From an uncultured Clostridia bacterium (lineage in GTDB: Bacteria > Bacillota > Clostridia > Christensenellales > Aristaeellaceae): DNA of 64,000 nucleotides. Below the pieces are notes generated by a model that worked only from the letters and a program-made list of their open reading frames with translations, made no database searches and had not been told where the DNA came from. Both the position numbers and the translations under genes were made by a program. Every line of letters starts with the position of its first letter. The first letter of the stretch is position 1. The stretch is from contig CAKTXZ010000003.1 in NCBI GenBank assembly GCA_934632155.1, positions 120,740-184,739 of the forward strand, given 5' to 3'. Positions 40,840-49,264 of this stretch are shown piece by piece.

Positions 40840-41602
40840 GGTATTTCTGACGCTGGTGGACGGCATGCGGCCCGACGCGATGATCGCGTGCGGGCATCCG
40901 TTTGTGGAAAAGCTGATGCGGCTGGGCTGCTCGACGCTGCGGGGACGTACGGTGATTCCGCCCGTGACGCTGCCCTGCCACATGTCGCTGATTCATTCGG
41001 TCGATCCTGACCGGCACGGCGTGACGACCAACCTGTATACGCCGCCGGTGCGCCCGGTGACGGGGCTGTTCGAGCAGCTGAGCAAGTATGACAAAACCAG
41101 CGCCTTTTTCTATGGCTGGGGTCAGCTCAAGGATTTGTACAGGCCCTCCTCGCTGGCGGACGCCTGCTTTGTGTCGGGGCGCGTGCACGGCTGGTATGCC
41201 TGCTGTGAGGAATTGACGGACAGGGCGATTGAGAACCTGCGCCGAAACGCCCCGGATTTTACCTTCCTTTACCTGCCCGAGGTGGATGAGATGGGGCACA
41301 AGTACGGCTGGATGAGCGCGGAATACCTTCAATCCGTCTATCATGCCTTCGCCTGTATCGAGCGCGTGTACCGGGCGCTGCCGGAGGGCGAGGCGCTCAT
41401 GGTTACGGCTGACCATGGCGGGCATGGACGCGACCACGGGCAGGATATTCCCGAGGATATGACCATTCCCTTTATTGCCTGCGGCGCGCCCTTCCCGGCG
41501 GGCGAAGCCTTTGAGGCGATGAACCTGAAGGATATTGCGCCCACGATCGCCAGGGTGATGGAAATTCCCGCTGATGCGGACTGGGAGGGAAAAGCGCTGT
41601 GA
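40832..41602 (+). CDS. Type I phosphodiesterase / nucleotide pyrophosphatase-family enzyme
   Basis: A 256-residue member of the alkaline phosphatase superfamily. Metal ligands and the nucleophile are recognisable: LVDGMRPDAM, the threonine in PPVTLPCHMSL, LPEVDEMGHKYG and TADHGGHGRDHG. No signal peptide, so it acts in the cytoplasm. It likely cleaves a phosphodiester or phosphonate-type substrate imported by the transporter encoded next. The exact substrate is unknown. Confidence 0.82.
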   Translation: MHKVFLTLVDGMRPDAMIACGHPFVEKLMRLGCSTLRGRTVIPPVTLPCHMSLIHSVDPDRHGVTTNLYTPPVRPVTGLFEQLSKYDKTSAFFYGWGQLKDLYRPSSLADACFVSGRVHGWYACCEELTDRAIENLRRNAPDFTFLYLPEVDEMGHKYGWMSAEYLQSVYHAFACIERVYRALPEGEALMVTADHGGHGRDHGQDIPEDMTIPFIACGAPFPAGEAFEAMNLKDIAPTIARVMEIPADADWEGKAL

Positions 41603-42834
41603 CAAGAGAAGAGAAAAGCAAGGCGCTGCGGCTGTCGCTGCTGTGCGCCGCGGTGTATTTCTGCAGTTATATGTCGCGGTATGATTATGCCGTTGTGATG
41701 GTGGAAATCATCAAAAGCGAGGGCTTTACGCCCGTGGCCGCCTCCGCCGCGCTGACGGGACTGTTTATTACCTACGGTGTGGGGCAATTAATCAGCGGTT
41801 ATCTGGGCGACAGGCTGCCGCCGCATTTGCTGATCTTCGGCGGCATGCTGGTGTGCGCCGCAATGAACGTGTTGATTCCGCTTTGCCCCACGGCGGGGTG
41901 GATGACCGCGGTGTGGAGCGTGAACGGTCTGGCACAGGCGATGATGTGGCCGCCGCTGGTCAAGGTGATGACGCTGCATCTGCATGAGCAGGATTATAAG
42001 CGCGCCGTGGTTTGGGTCAGCTGGGGCGGCTCGATCGCCACGATTATTGTGTATTTGGCTGCGCCTGCGCTCATTGCGGCTGGCGGCTGGCGGCTGGTAT
42101 TCTTCGGCGCGGCCGCTGCGGCCGCTGTGATGGCGGCGGTGTGGCTGTGGCGCTATCACGCGCTCAAAATGCCGGCGCTTACCGCCGCGCCCGTCCAAAC
42201 GCCCCGGCAGGAAAGCGAACGGAAGCAGGGCATGCGCGCGGTGCTGCCCGTTGTGGGAATGATTATGCTGGCGATTGTGCTGCACGGCGTTCTGCGCGAC
42301 GGCATTACCACCTGGACGCCCAGCTATCTTTCCGATGCGTTTGAGACGGATTCGGGCGTTGCGATTCTTTCCAGCGTGGTGCTGCCGCTCTTCGCCATTG
42401 TCTGCTTCCAGCTTACGTCCACGCTGAACCGGAAGCTGATCAAGAACGAGATGACCTGCGCCGCGAGCATTTTTGCCGCCGGGCTGGTTGCGCTATGCGT
42501 ATTGCGGCTGGCCGGAACGAGCAGCTTCCTGCTGACGGTTCTGGCGCTGGCAATTTCCGTGGGCAGTATGCACGGCGTGAATCTGGTGTTTACCTGCATG
42601 ATTCCGCCCTACCTTTCCCGCTTTGGCAAAACGGCGTTCGTTTCCGGGCTGCTCAATTCCTGCACCTATGTGGGCAGCGCGCTGTCCATGTACGGCGTCG
42701 CCATGCTTACCCAGCGCTGCGGCTGGCAGGCGACGCTGAGCGCATGGTGCTTGATTGCGCTGGCCGGGACGCTGTGCTGCCTGCTTACGATCAAAAGCTG
42801 GCGCAAAATCCGGCGGGAGAACGGCGCGGACTGA
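41599..42834 (+). CDS. MFS transporter of the organophosphate:phosphate antiporter type
   Basis: A 411-residue, 12-helix transporter. YFCSYMSRYDYAVVMVEIIK in helix 1 and VWSVNGLAQAMMWPPLVKVM resemble GlpT/UhpT/PgtP proteins, which exchange sugar phosphates or glycerol 3-phosphate for phosphate. The start is GTG at 41599, overlapping the phosphodiesterase stop (GTGA) with GGGAGG upstream. With its neighbours it forms an uptake-and-cleavage unit for a phosphorylated compound. Confidence 0.82.
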   Translation: MTREEKSKALRLSLLCAAVYFCSYMSRYDYAVVMVEIIKSEGFTPVAASAALTGLFITYGVGQLISGYLGDRLPPHLLIFGGMLVCAAMNVLIPLCPTAGWMTAVWSVNGLAQAMMWPPLVKVMTLHLHEQDYKRAVVWVSWGGSIATIIVYLAAPALIAAGGWRLVFFGAAAAAAVMAAVWLWRYHALKMPALTAAPVQTPRQESERKQGMRAVLPVVGMIMLAIVLHGVLRDGITTWTPSYLSDAFETDSGVAILSSVVLPLFAIVCFQLTSTLNRKLIKNEMTCAASIFAAGLVALCVLRLAGTSSFLLTVLALAISVGSMHGVNLVFTCMIPPYLSRFGKTAFVSGLLNSCTYVGSALSMYGVAMLTQRCGWQATLSAWCLIALAGTLCCLLTIKSWRKIRRENGAD

Positions 42835-43136
42835 CGGAGGCGCCGGGGCAAGCGTCCTTTATGCCGCCGCGGCTTGGCGCATCCCAAACCAATCGGCGCA
42901 GCATGCGCTTCGACTTGCGGGCAAACTGCCGGCGGGGCGGAGCGCATGCGTTTTATTTGCGCGTTTTTATCTTTTTCTCGGGGAGGGGCGCGTCGGCTGC
43001 GCAAATTGCCCTCCCTTTGCGCGCCGCGCTTGCCATTCAAAGAAAAATCAGGTATAATTCAACTGTATAACTTCGGGCGTCGCCGCGCCGGTCTGCCGCG
43101 CCGCGCCGCCTGAAAGGACGGGAGGCCGGTTGCACC
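42835..43136. other. Intergenic stretch before the M50 protease gene
   Basis: About 300 bases. A weak hairpin with a T-tract (GCGCA/TGCGC near 42939-42975) may end the transporter operon. A 7-base-pair hairpin at 42999-43022 (GCGCAAA/TTTGCGC) precedes the promoter at 43030-43058. No gene is seen. Confidence 0.5.
43030..43058 (+). promoter_or_regulatory. Promoter of the M50 protease-scpAB run
   Basis: TTGCCA (43030-43035), 17 bases, TATAAT (43053-43058). The GCGCAAA/TTTGCGC hairpin ends eight bases upstream. Confidence 0.75.
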
Positions 43137-43976
43137 TTGAGCATTTTATCGCAGCTGCAAAGCGATCCGACGGGGTTTTTGATATCGTTTCTGTACCGCG
43201 TGCCGGCGGTGCTGATTGCGCTGACGCTGCATGAATTGGCGCATGGCTACGTCGCCCTCAAATGCGGCGACCCGACGGCGCAGATGCTGGGGCGGCTGAC
43301 GTTTAACCCGCTGAAGCATCTGGACCCCGTCGGCACGATCTTCATGTTTCTCTTTGGGATCGGCTGGGCGCGGCCCGTGCCGGTGAATCCCCGGAATTTC
43401 AAGCATTTCCGGCGGGATGATTTTTGGGTTTCCATCGCGGGCATTGTGATGAATTTCGCCCTGTTTCTGCTTTCCATGCTGGCGATGCTGCTCACGCTGC
43501 AGCTGATGTTCAAGCCCTCCTTCTGGCAATCGGGCATTCAGCTGGCGACGCGCCGGGATTTTCTCAGCTTCGACGGCTATAATTTTTACAGCCTCTACGA
43601 GGGGCTGGACGAGCTTTTCATCTATGCTGGCGAGGGCGGCGGCCTGTATTGCAGCTGGGCGGAGATGAGCCGCTATCTGCGCATGCCGCAGCTCAGGTAT
43701 GTGCAGCGCTTCTGGATGAACGCCGCGATGGTGAATCTGGGCCTTGCGCTTTTCAACCTTCTGCCGATTCCGCCGCTGGACGGGTATCATGTGTTTAACG
43801 ACGTGCTGGTGCGCGGCCGGCTGCATATTCCCGAGCGCGTGATGAACGTATGCATGATCGCGCTGCTGGTGGTGTGCTTTGCGACGGACATTGTTTCCAC
43901 GATCATTTCCCGGGCGATTTATTTTGTACAGGGCGGCGTGCTCAGCGCGCTGCTATGGGTTTTCGGGGTAGCCTGA
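43137..43976 (+). CDS. Site-2-protease-like membrane metalloprotease (family M50)
   Basis: A 279-residue membrane protein. The zinc motif HELAHGYVAL (HExxH) lies in helix 1 and is followed by KCGDPTAQMLGRLTFNPLKH. The second motif NLLPIPPLDGYHV supplies the third ligand aspartate. Proteins of this group sit beside scpA and scpB in many Firmicutes; their substrates are mostly unknown. The start is TTG at 43137 with GGGAGG upstream. scpA begins one base after its stop codon. Confidence 0.88.
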   Translation: MSILSQLQSDPTGFLISFLYRVPAVLIALTLHELAHGYVALKCGDPTAQMLGRLTFNPLKHLDPVGTIFMFLFGIGWARPVPVNPRNFKHFRRDDFWVSIAGIVMNFALFLLSMLAMLLTLQLMFKPSFWQSGIQLATRRDFLSFDGYNFYSLYEGLDELFIYAGEGGGLYCSWAEMSRYLRMPQLRYVQRFWMNAAMVNLGLALFNLLPIPPLDGYHVFNDVLVRGRLHIPERVMNVCMIALLVVCFATDIVSTIISRAIYFVQGGVLSALLWVFGVA

Positions 43977-43977
43977 C

Positions 43978-44736
43978 ATGCCGCTGACATTGCATTTGAG
44001 CCGGTTCGACGGCCCGCTGGACATGCTTTTGTTTCTGATCGGCAAGGCGAAGATCAATATTCAGGATATCTTTGTTTCGCAGGTGACGGATCAATACATC
44101 CAATCCGTACGGAATGCGCCGGATCTGGACATGGACGACGCGAGCGCCTTTATCGCCATGGCGGCGACGCTGCTGGAAATCAAAAGCCGCTCTCTGCTGC
44201 CCAAGCCCAAGGAGCCCGACGAGGAGGATCCGGAGCAGGCGCTGATTCGCCAATTGGAGGAATACCAGCGCTTCAAGCAGATTGCGCAGGATATGCAGGG
44301 CTTTGAAAAAACGGCGGCGCTGATGTACCAGAAGCTGCCGGAGGAATACCCGCTTCCCCCGCCGACGCTGGAGCTGACGGGCCTGACGCTGGAGGGGCTG
44401 ATCGCCGCCTTCGCGCGGGTGATGGCGCGCGCGGAGGAAACGGAGGAGGAGCCCGTCGTAACGGCGCGGCGCATTATCCGCGACGAATACACCGTGCCGC
44501 GCTGCAGCGCGCATATTCTTCGCCGGCTCCGCCGGGGCCCCGCGCGCTTTGAGGAGCTCTTTAGCCCCGCGCCCACGCGCGACGAGGTGGTCACGCTGTT
44601 TCTGGCGGTGCTGGAGCTTTTGCGTCTGGGACGCGTTGCCGTCAGCCAGACGGGCATATTTGGAGAAATGACGCTGGAGGAGCGGCCGGACGCGCCCAAG
44701 GCGGAGGGAGAGATACAGATCGATGGATACGCCTGA
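43978..44736 (+). CDS. scpA: Segregation and condensation protein A
   Basis: A 252-residue kleisin subunit of the SMC-ScpAB condensin. The N-terminal signature LSRFDGPLDMLLFLIGKAKI with NIQDIFVSQVTDQYI is present, and the C-terminal winged helix (DEVVTLFLAVLELLRLGRVA) binds the SMC head. It overlaps scpB by 14 bases. Confidence 0.95.
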   Translation: MPLTLHLSRFDGPLDMLLFLIGKAKINIQDIFVSQVTDQYIQSVRNAPDLDMDDASAFIAMAATLLEIKSRSLLPKPKEPDEEDPEQALIRQLEEYQRFKQIAQDMQGFEKTAALMYQKLPEEYPLPPPTLELTGLTLEGLIAAFARVMARAEETEEEPVVTARRIIRDEYTVPRCSAHILRRLRRGPARFEELFSPAPTRDEVVTLFLAVLELLRLGRVAVSQTGIFGEMTLEERPDAPKAEGEIQIDGYA

Positions 44737-45271
44737 GCTGGCACATGTGATCGAGGCGATTTTGTTTGTGGCGGGCGAACCGGTGGAGGTGGACGAGCTG
44801 CGCCGCGCGCTGGATGTGACGGAAATTGAAGCGGCGCAGGCGATTGCCGCGCTGGAAAGCGATTACGCCTATCACCGACGCGGCATTTGCCTCAAGCGCT
44901 TCGGGCGGCATATTCAATTATCCACCCGCGCCGAATACGCGCCGTATGTCGAGCGCCTGCTGCAGCCGATCCAGAAGCAGTCGCTTTCCCAGTCCGCTAT
45001 GGAAACGCTGGCCGTGGTGGCGTACCGTCAGCCTGTGACAAGGCTGGAAATCGAGGCGGTGCGCGGCGTAAAGTGCGATTATTCGGTGCAGTCGCTGGTG
45101 AACAAGGGGCTGATCGAGGAGGTCGGGCGCAAGGACGCGCTGGGCAGGCCGATTCTCTACGGCACGACCGACCGCTTCCTTGCCCACTTTGGCCTGACGA
45201 CGCTGGACGATCTGCCCAAGCCGCCTGATGAAACCGGAAAAAGCGATGATGCGGAGCCGCTCGTTCCCTGA
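44723..45271 (+). CDS. scpB: Segregation and condensation protein B
   Basis: A 182-residue winged-helix dimer protein that binds ScpA. It shows HVIEAILFVAGEPVEVDELR, LSQSAMETLAVVAYRQPVTR and GRPILYGTTDRFLAHFGL, all typical. It forms a coupled pair with scpA. Confidence 0.95.
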   Translation: MDTPELAHVIEAILFVAGEPVEVDELRRALDVTEIEAAQAIAALESDYAYHRRGICLKRFGRHIQLSTRAEYAPYVERLLQPIQKQSLSQSAMETLAVVAYRQPVTRLEIEAVRGVKCDYSVQSLVNKGLIEEVGRKDALGRPILYGTTDRFLAHFGLTTLDDLPKPPDETGKSDDAEPLVP

Positions 45272-45301
45272 CGGCGGTTGCCCTGAAAGGAGATATACAG
45301 G

Positions 45302-47281
45302 ATGAAAAAAGCTGTTTTGATCGTACTGGACAGCGTGGGCGCGGGCGCGCTGCCCGACGCCGCGGCGTACGGCGATGTAGGCGCGAACACCATCGGCCAT
45401 ATTGCCGAGGCAATGCCGCTGAAGCTTCCCAACATGCTCAGGATGGGTCTTGGTCATCTGCCCGGGCTGCACCTGCCTGCTGCGGCGGAGGGCTGCGGCG
45501 CGTTTGGACGCGCGAGGGAGGCCTCCCGCGGCAAGGATACCACCACGGGACATTGGGAAATGAGCGGCGTGACGCTGGAAAAGCCCTTCCCGACCTATCC
45601 CAACGGCTTTCCGGAGGAGGTGATCGCGCGCTTTGAAGCGGCGATCGGCGTTAAGGTCATCGGCAATAAGCCCGCCTCCGGCACGGCGATTCTGGATGAG
45701 CTGGGCGAGGAGCATATGCGCACCGGTTACCCGATCGTGTATACATCGGGCGACAGCGTGTTTCAAATTGCCTGTCACGAGGACGTTTATCCCCGCGAGC
45801 GGCTGTATGAAATGTGCAGGATCGCGCGGAAAATGCTGGTGGGCGACCACGCGGTGGGCCGTGTGATCGCGCGCCCCTTTATCGGCGAGGGCAAGGGGCA
45901 ATTCACCCGCACCGCGGGACGGCGCGATTTTTCGCTCGAGCCTACGGGCGAAACCGTGCTGGACGCGCTCAAGGCGGAGGGCTTTGACACGCTGGCTGTG
46001 GGAAAAATCGAGGATATTTTCGCCTTCAAGGGCATTACGGAAAGCAACCATGCCGCCGGAAACCCCGCCTGCATCGACGCGGCGCTGGCGTATCTGAAGC
46101 GGGATTTTAACGGCCTTTTGTTCGTCAATCTGGTGGATTTCGACATGCAGTACGGTCACCGCCGCGACGTGACGGGCTACGGAAGGGCGCTGGAATATTT
46201 CGACAGCCGCCTGCCGGAGATTCAGGCGCTGATGGGCAAGGACGACCTGCTCATCATCACCGCCGATCATGGCTGCGACCCGACCTTCCACGGCACGGAT
46301 CACACGCGCGAGTACATTCCCATTCTCTGCTGGCAAAAGGGCATGACGGGGCTGCGCGATCTGGGTACGCGCGCGACCTATGCCGATATTGCAGCGACAA
46401 TCAGCCAATTTTTCGGGCTGCAGCGCCGCTTTGGCGCGCGATCCTTCCTTGGCGACGCGGAGGCGGACGCGCGGATGCGCCGTATTGATATGGCGGCGGA
46501 AACGGTGCTGCAAGCGATCGGCACGGCGGACGTGGCGGTTATTCTGGGCAGCGGGCTGGGCGATTTCGGCAGCGCGCTGGAGAACGCGCGGGAAATCGCC
46601 TATGCCGATATTCCCGGCTTCCCGCGGGCCACGGTGCAGGGGCATGCAGGCAAGCTGATCTGCGGCGAAATGGCAGGCAAGCGCGTGATGATGATGAGCG
46701 GCCGCTTCCACAGCTACGAGGGTCACGTGATGGACGATGTGACGTTGCCGGTACGCGTGATGGCGCGGCTGGGCGTGAAAAGGCTGATTGTCACCAACGC
46801 CGCGGGCAGTGTGAACACGGATTTTTCCGCGGGCGCGCTGATGCTGATTACCGATTTTATCAACCTGACGGGCAAGAATCCGCTCACCGGCCCCAATCTG
46901 GACGCGTTCGGCCCGCGCTTCCCGGACATGAGCAACGCCTACGACAAGGGGCTGCGAGCGCTCGCGCTTGACTGCGCACGGGAGCAGGGCGTGGAGCTCA
47001 GGCAGGGCGTATACTGCTGGATGAACGGGCCGACCTACGAAACGCCCGCGGAGGTGCGCATGGCGCGCATTCTGGGCGCGGACGCCGTGGGCATGAGCAC
47101 TGTGCCCGAAACCATCGCGGCCTGCCACAGCGGCATGCGCGTGCTGGGCGTCAGCTGCATTACCAATATGGCTGCCGGCGTGCTGGATCAGCCCATCAAC
47201 CACGCCGAGGTCATGGAAACCGGCCGCCGCGTCCGCGGCGCGTTCGCCGCGCTGCTGACGGCTGTGATTGAAAAAATGTAA
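45302..47281 (+). CDS. Fused phosphopentomutase and purine nucleoside phosphorylase
   Basis: 659 residues in a single frame. Residues 1 to about 385 are phosphopentomutase (DeoB): LIVLDSVGAGALPDA, GANTIGHIAE, TTGHWEMSGV and ADHGCDPTFHGTDHTREY carry the Mn2+ ligands. From about residue 392 a complete PunA-type phosphorylase begins: VILGSGLGDF, HAGKLICG, SGRFHSYEGHV, TNAAGS, GPTYETPAEVRM and SCITNMAAGV. Phosphorolysis of a purine nucleoside gives (deoxy)ribose 1-phosphate, which the mutase turns into the 5-phosphate, so the fusion joins consecutive salvage steps. Each part is close to full length. GGAGA precedes the start. Confidence 0.92.
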   Translation: MKKAVLIVLDSVGAGALPDAAAYGDVGANTIGHIAEAMPLKLPNMLRMGLGHLPGLHLPAAAEGCGAFGRAREASRGKDTTTGHWEMSGVTLEKPFPTYPNGFPEEVIARFEAAIGVKVIGNKPASGTAILDELGEEHMRTGYPIVYTSGDSVFQIACHEDVYPRERLYEMCRIARKMLVGDHAVGRVIARPFIGEGKGQFTRTAGRRDFSLEPTGETVLDALKAEGFDTLAVGKIEDIFAFKGITESNHAAGNPACIDAALAYLKRDFNGLLFVNLVDFDMQYGHRRDVTGYGRALEYFDSRLPEIQALMGKDDLLIITADHGCDPTFHGTDHTREYIPILCWQKGMTGLRDLGTRATYADIAATISQFFGLQRRFGARSFLGDAEADARMRRIDMAAETVLQAIGTADVAVILGSGLGDFGSALENAREIAYADIPGFPRATVQGHAGKLICGEMAGKRVMMMSGRFHSYEGHVMDDVTLPVRVMARLGVKRLIVTNAAGSVNTDFSAGALMLITDFINLTGKNPLTGPNLDAFGPRFPDMSNAYDKGLRALALDCAREQGVELRQGVYCWMNGPTYETPAEVRMARILGADAVGMSTVPETIAACHSGMRVLGVSCITNMAAGVLDQPINHAEVMETGRRVRGAFAALLTAVIEKM

Positions 47282-47579
47282 GGGCGATGCCGCGCAATGA
47301 ACCGCTTGAAAACAAAAACGTTTCATTGTACGGAAAAAAGCCGCTTTCAAACGTGTTGAAGCCGGCGCTGCCTTCGAGGGCGTAAGCGCCCCGAAGCGGC
47401 TTCGGCCATGCGGACTTTCGTTTCCCTGTGACCGCCGATTTTCTTTGCCTGTCGGACGATCGCCGTCGTCCTAACCGCGTTGAGAATTTCGACGGTCTAT
47501 TTTGTTATGCCGGCGATTGATACGACGGCGCGGGAAGGCGCCGTTATGCGGTCCGGCCGGGCGCGGCTGTATCATGCGT
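47282..47579. other. Structured gap between convergent genes
   Basis: About 300 bases between the plus-strand nucleoside gene and the minus-strand glycan locus. It contains the large terminator at 47334-47402 and a tight hairpin GGGCG TAAG CGCCC (47378-47391) inside it. No gene seen. Confidence 0.5.
47334..47402 (-). terminator. Large terminator at the end of the minus-strand glycan locus
   Basis: AAGCCGCTT (47338-47346 on the plus strand) pairs with AAGCGGCTT (47394-47402). On the minus strand the distal arm is followed by six T residues. The long loop carries a second hairpin (47378-47391). It is placed to end transcription about 180 bases past the ROK gene, and may act on the plus strand too. 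Confidence 0.6.
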
Positions 47580-48491
47580 TCATTTTGCGGCTGTGGATTC
47601 AAGCCAAAACGCCGCCGCGCCGATCATTCCTGCGTCGTTTCCCAGAACGCCCCTGTCGATTTGCAGATGTTCGGCGAAACGCGGCATGACCGTTTCCAGC
47701 ACGCGTTCTCGCAGCGGGGCGATGAGCAAATCTTCCTGACGGCTGACTCCGCCGCCGATCAAAACTATTTCTGGGTTAAAAATGTGAACAAGACCCGAAA
47801 GACCGGCGGCAATGTCATCGATCCATTGATCGAAAATCTTGTTTAAGGTGTTATCGCCGGATCGCAGCCGTTCAAATATTGCCATGCCGTTTAATCGTTT
47901 GTTTGTTTTTTCATAAACGCGGCGGCTTAGCGCCGTTGCGGCGGCATAGCATTCATAGCAGCCTCGTTTTCCGCAGGCGCATGGCAAACCGTTTTGATAT
48001 AGCGTGAAATGCCCCAATTCCCCCGCGATGCCCGAAGCGCCCGTGAGCAACCGGCCGTCGACGATCACGCCGCCGCCTACGCCGGTGCCCAGCGTGACCA
48101 TCACAACATGCCGCTTGCCCTTTGCGCGGCCCGCAAAGTATTCGCCGAGGACGGCGGCGTTCGCGTCGTTCAGCACAACCGTTGGAAGGCCAAAGGCGCA
48201 CGCTATTTCTTTTTTGATTTCGGATCCTTCATAGTGTGGGATTTTGCCGTTTGTTCCAATGACGACGCCTGTTTTGACGTCGATTTGGCCGGTTGCGGAC
48301 ACTCCGACGCCCTCAATCGCAGCATGACAGTTTTCGCTAAACAGCCGTGCTTCCCTGACGACGGTCGCTAAAACGGGCGTTGCGTAATTGTCGTAGCATA
48401 CGCTGGCCTCGTGGCGTTTGAGAATGTTTCCGGCAGGGTCAATCAAGCCGAGCTTGACGGTTGTTCCGCCAATATCGATGCCTAAGATCAT
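47580..48491 (-). CDS. ROK-family sugar kinase
   Basis: A 303-residue kinase. The ATP-binding start GIDIGGTTVKLGLID, the sugar-binding GELGHFTLY and the zinc cluster CACGKRGCYECYAAATAL are the ROK signature. Beside nanE, the natural substrate is N-acetylmannosamine, giving ManNAc-6-phosphate for the epimerase. Glucose or GlcNAc cannot be excluded. A GGAGAAG site precedes the start. It is the last gene of the minus-strand locus. Confidence 0.88.
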   Translation of the reverse strand: MILGIDIGGTTVKLGLIDPAGNILKRHEASVCYDNYATPVLATVVREARLFSENCHAAIEGVGVSATGQIDVKTGVVIGTNGKIPHYEGSEIKKEIACAFGLPTVVLNDANAAVLGEYFAGRAKGKRHVVMVTLGTGVGGGVIVDGRLLTGASGIAGELGHFTLYQNGLPCACGKRGCYECYAAATALSRRVYEKTNKRLNGMAIFERLRSGDNTLNKIFDQWIDDIAAGLSGLVHIFNPEIVLIGGGVSRQEDLLIAPLRERVLETVMPRFAEHLQIDRGVLGNDAGMIGAAAFWLESTAAK

Positions 48492-48533
48492 GGCGTTCTT
48501 CTCCTTCCCACTTCTCTCGACGGGAGGAAGGGA

Positions 48534-49232
48534 TTACTTTCTGATTGCGTCCATAAAGCGGCTGGCAATTTCCAACGGGCGCGTGATTGCCCCGCCGACA
48601 ACTACCGCCCATGCGCCCAGATCCAGCATTCTCCTGGCCTGCTCGGGCGTATGCACACGTCCCTCGGCGATCACCGGACAGGGCAGCGTCGCCGCCATCT
48701 GCCGAACCAGCTCACAGTTCGGCCCCTCCTGACAATGCGCCGTCGCCGCGGTATAGCCGTTCATCGTACTGCCGACCAAATCAGCTCCGGCTTCATATGC
48801 GGCGGTTGCCTCCTGCAGGGTTGCGCAATCCGCCATGATAATGATGTTTGGATACTTCGTCCTTACCTTTTTCAGGAACTCCGGGGCGGTTAAGCCGTCG
48901 CCGCGTTCGGTATCCGTACAGTCGATGGACACGATATCCGCCAGTGCTTCCATGCATTCGTCTACCTCGCGCATGGTCATGGTAATACGCCCGCTATAGC
49001 CCGGGTATTCGCGCTTGATTAATCCGATAACGGGAAGTCCGGTTTCTTCTTTTATGGCCCTAATATCGCGCGCGGAGCTTGTGCGGATCATTTTTGCGCC
49101 GGCTTGCTTGGCAGCGCGGGCCATCAGGTACATGATAGAATCATCTTTTCGATACAAGGGTTCGCCGGGCGTTGCCTGACAGGAAACGATGATCGTCCCG
49201 CGCATGAGGGCAAACAGCTCTTCCTTGGTCAT
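48534..49232 (-). CDS. nanE: N-acetylmannosamine-6-phosphate 2-epimerase
   Basis: A 232-residue TIM-barrel enzyme converting ManNAc-6-phosphate to GlcNAc-6-phosphate. It shows GTIIVSCQATPGEPLY, the IGLIKREYPGYSGRI loop with the catalytic lysine region, and IADCATLQEATAAYEAGADL and VIAEGRVHTPEQA. It sits 42 bases upstream of the ROK kinase, the usual sialic-acid or ManNAc catabolic pair. No clear N-acetylneuraminate lyase is in this locus. Confidence 0.93.
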   Translation of the reverse strand: MTKEELFALMRGTIIVSCQATPGEPLYRKDDSIMYLMARAAKQAGAKMIRTSSARDIRAIKEETGLPVIGLIKREYPGYSGRITMTMREVDECMEALADIVSIDCTDTERGDGLTAPEFLKKVRTKYPNIIIMADCATLQEATAAYEAGADLVGSTMNGYTAATAHCQEGPNCELVRQMAATLPCPVIAEGRVHTPEQARRMLDLGAWAVVVGGAITRPLEIASRFMDAIRK

Positions 49233-49264
49233 GCTTTTTCATCCTTTCTTTCGTTTTGTATCGT

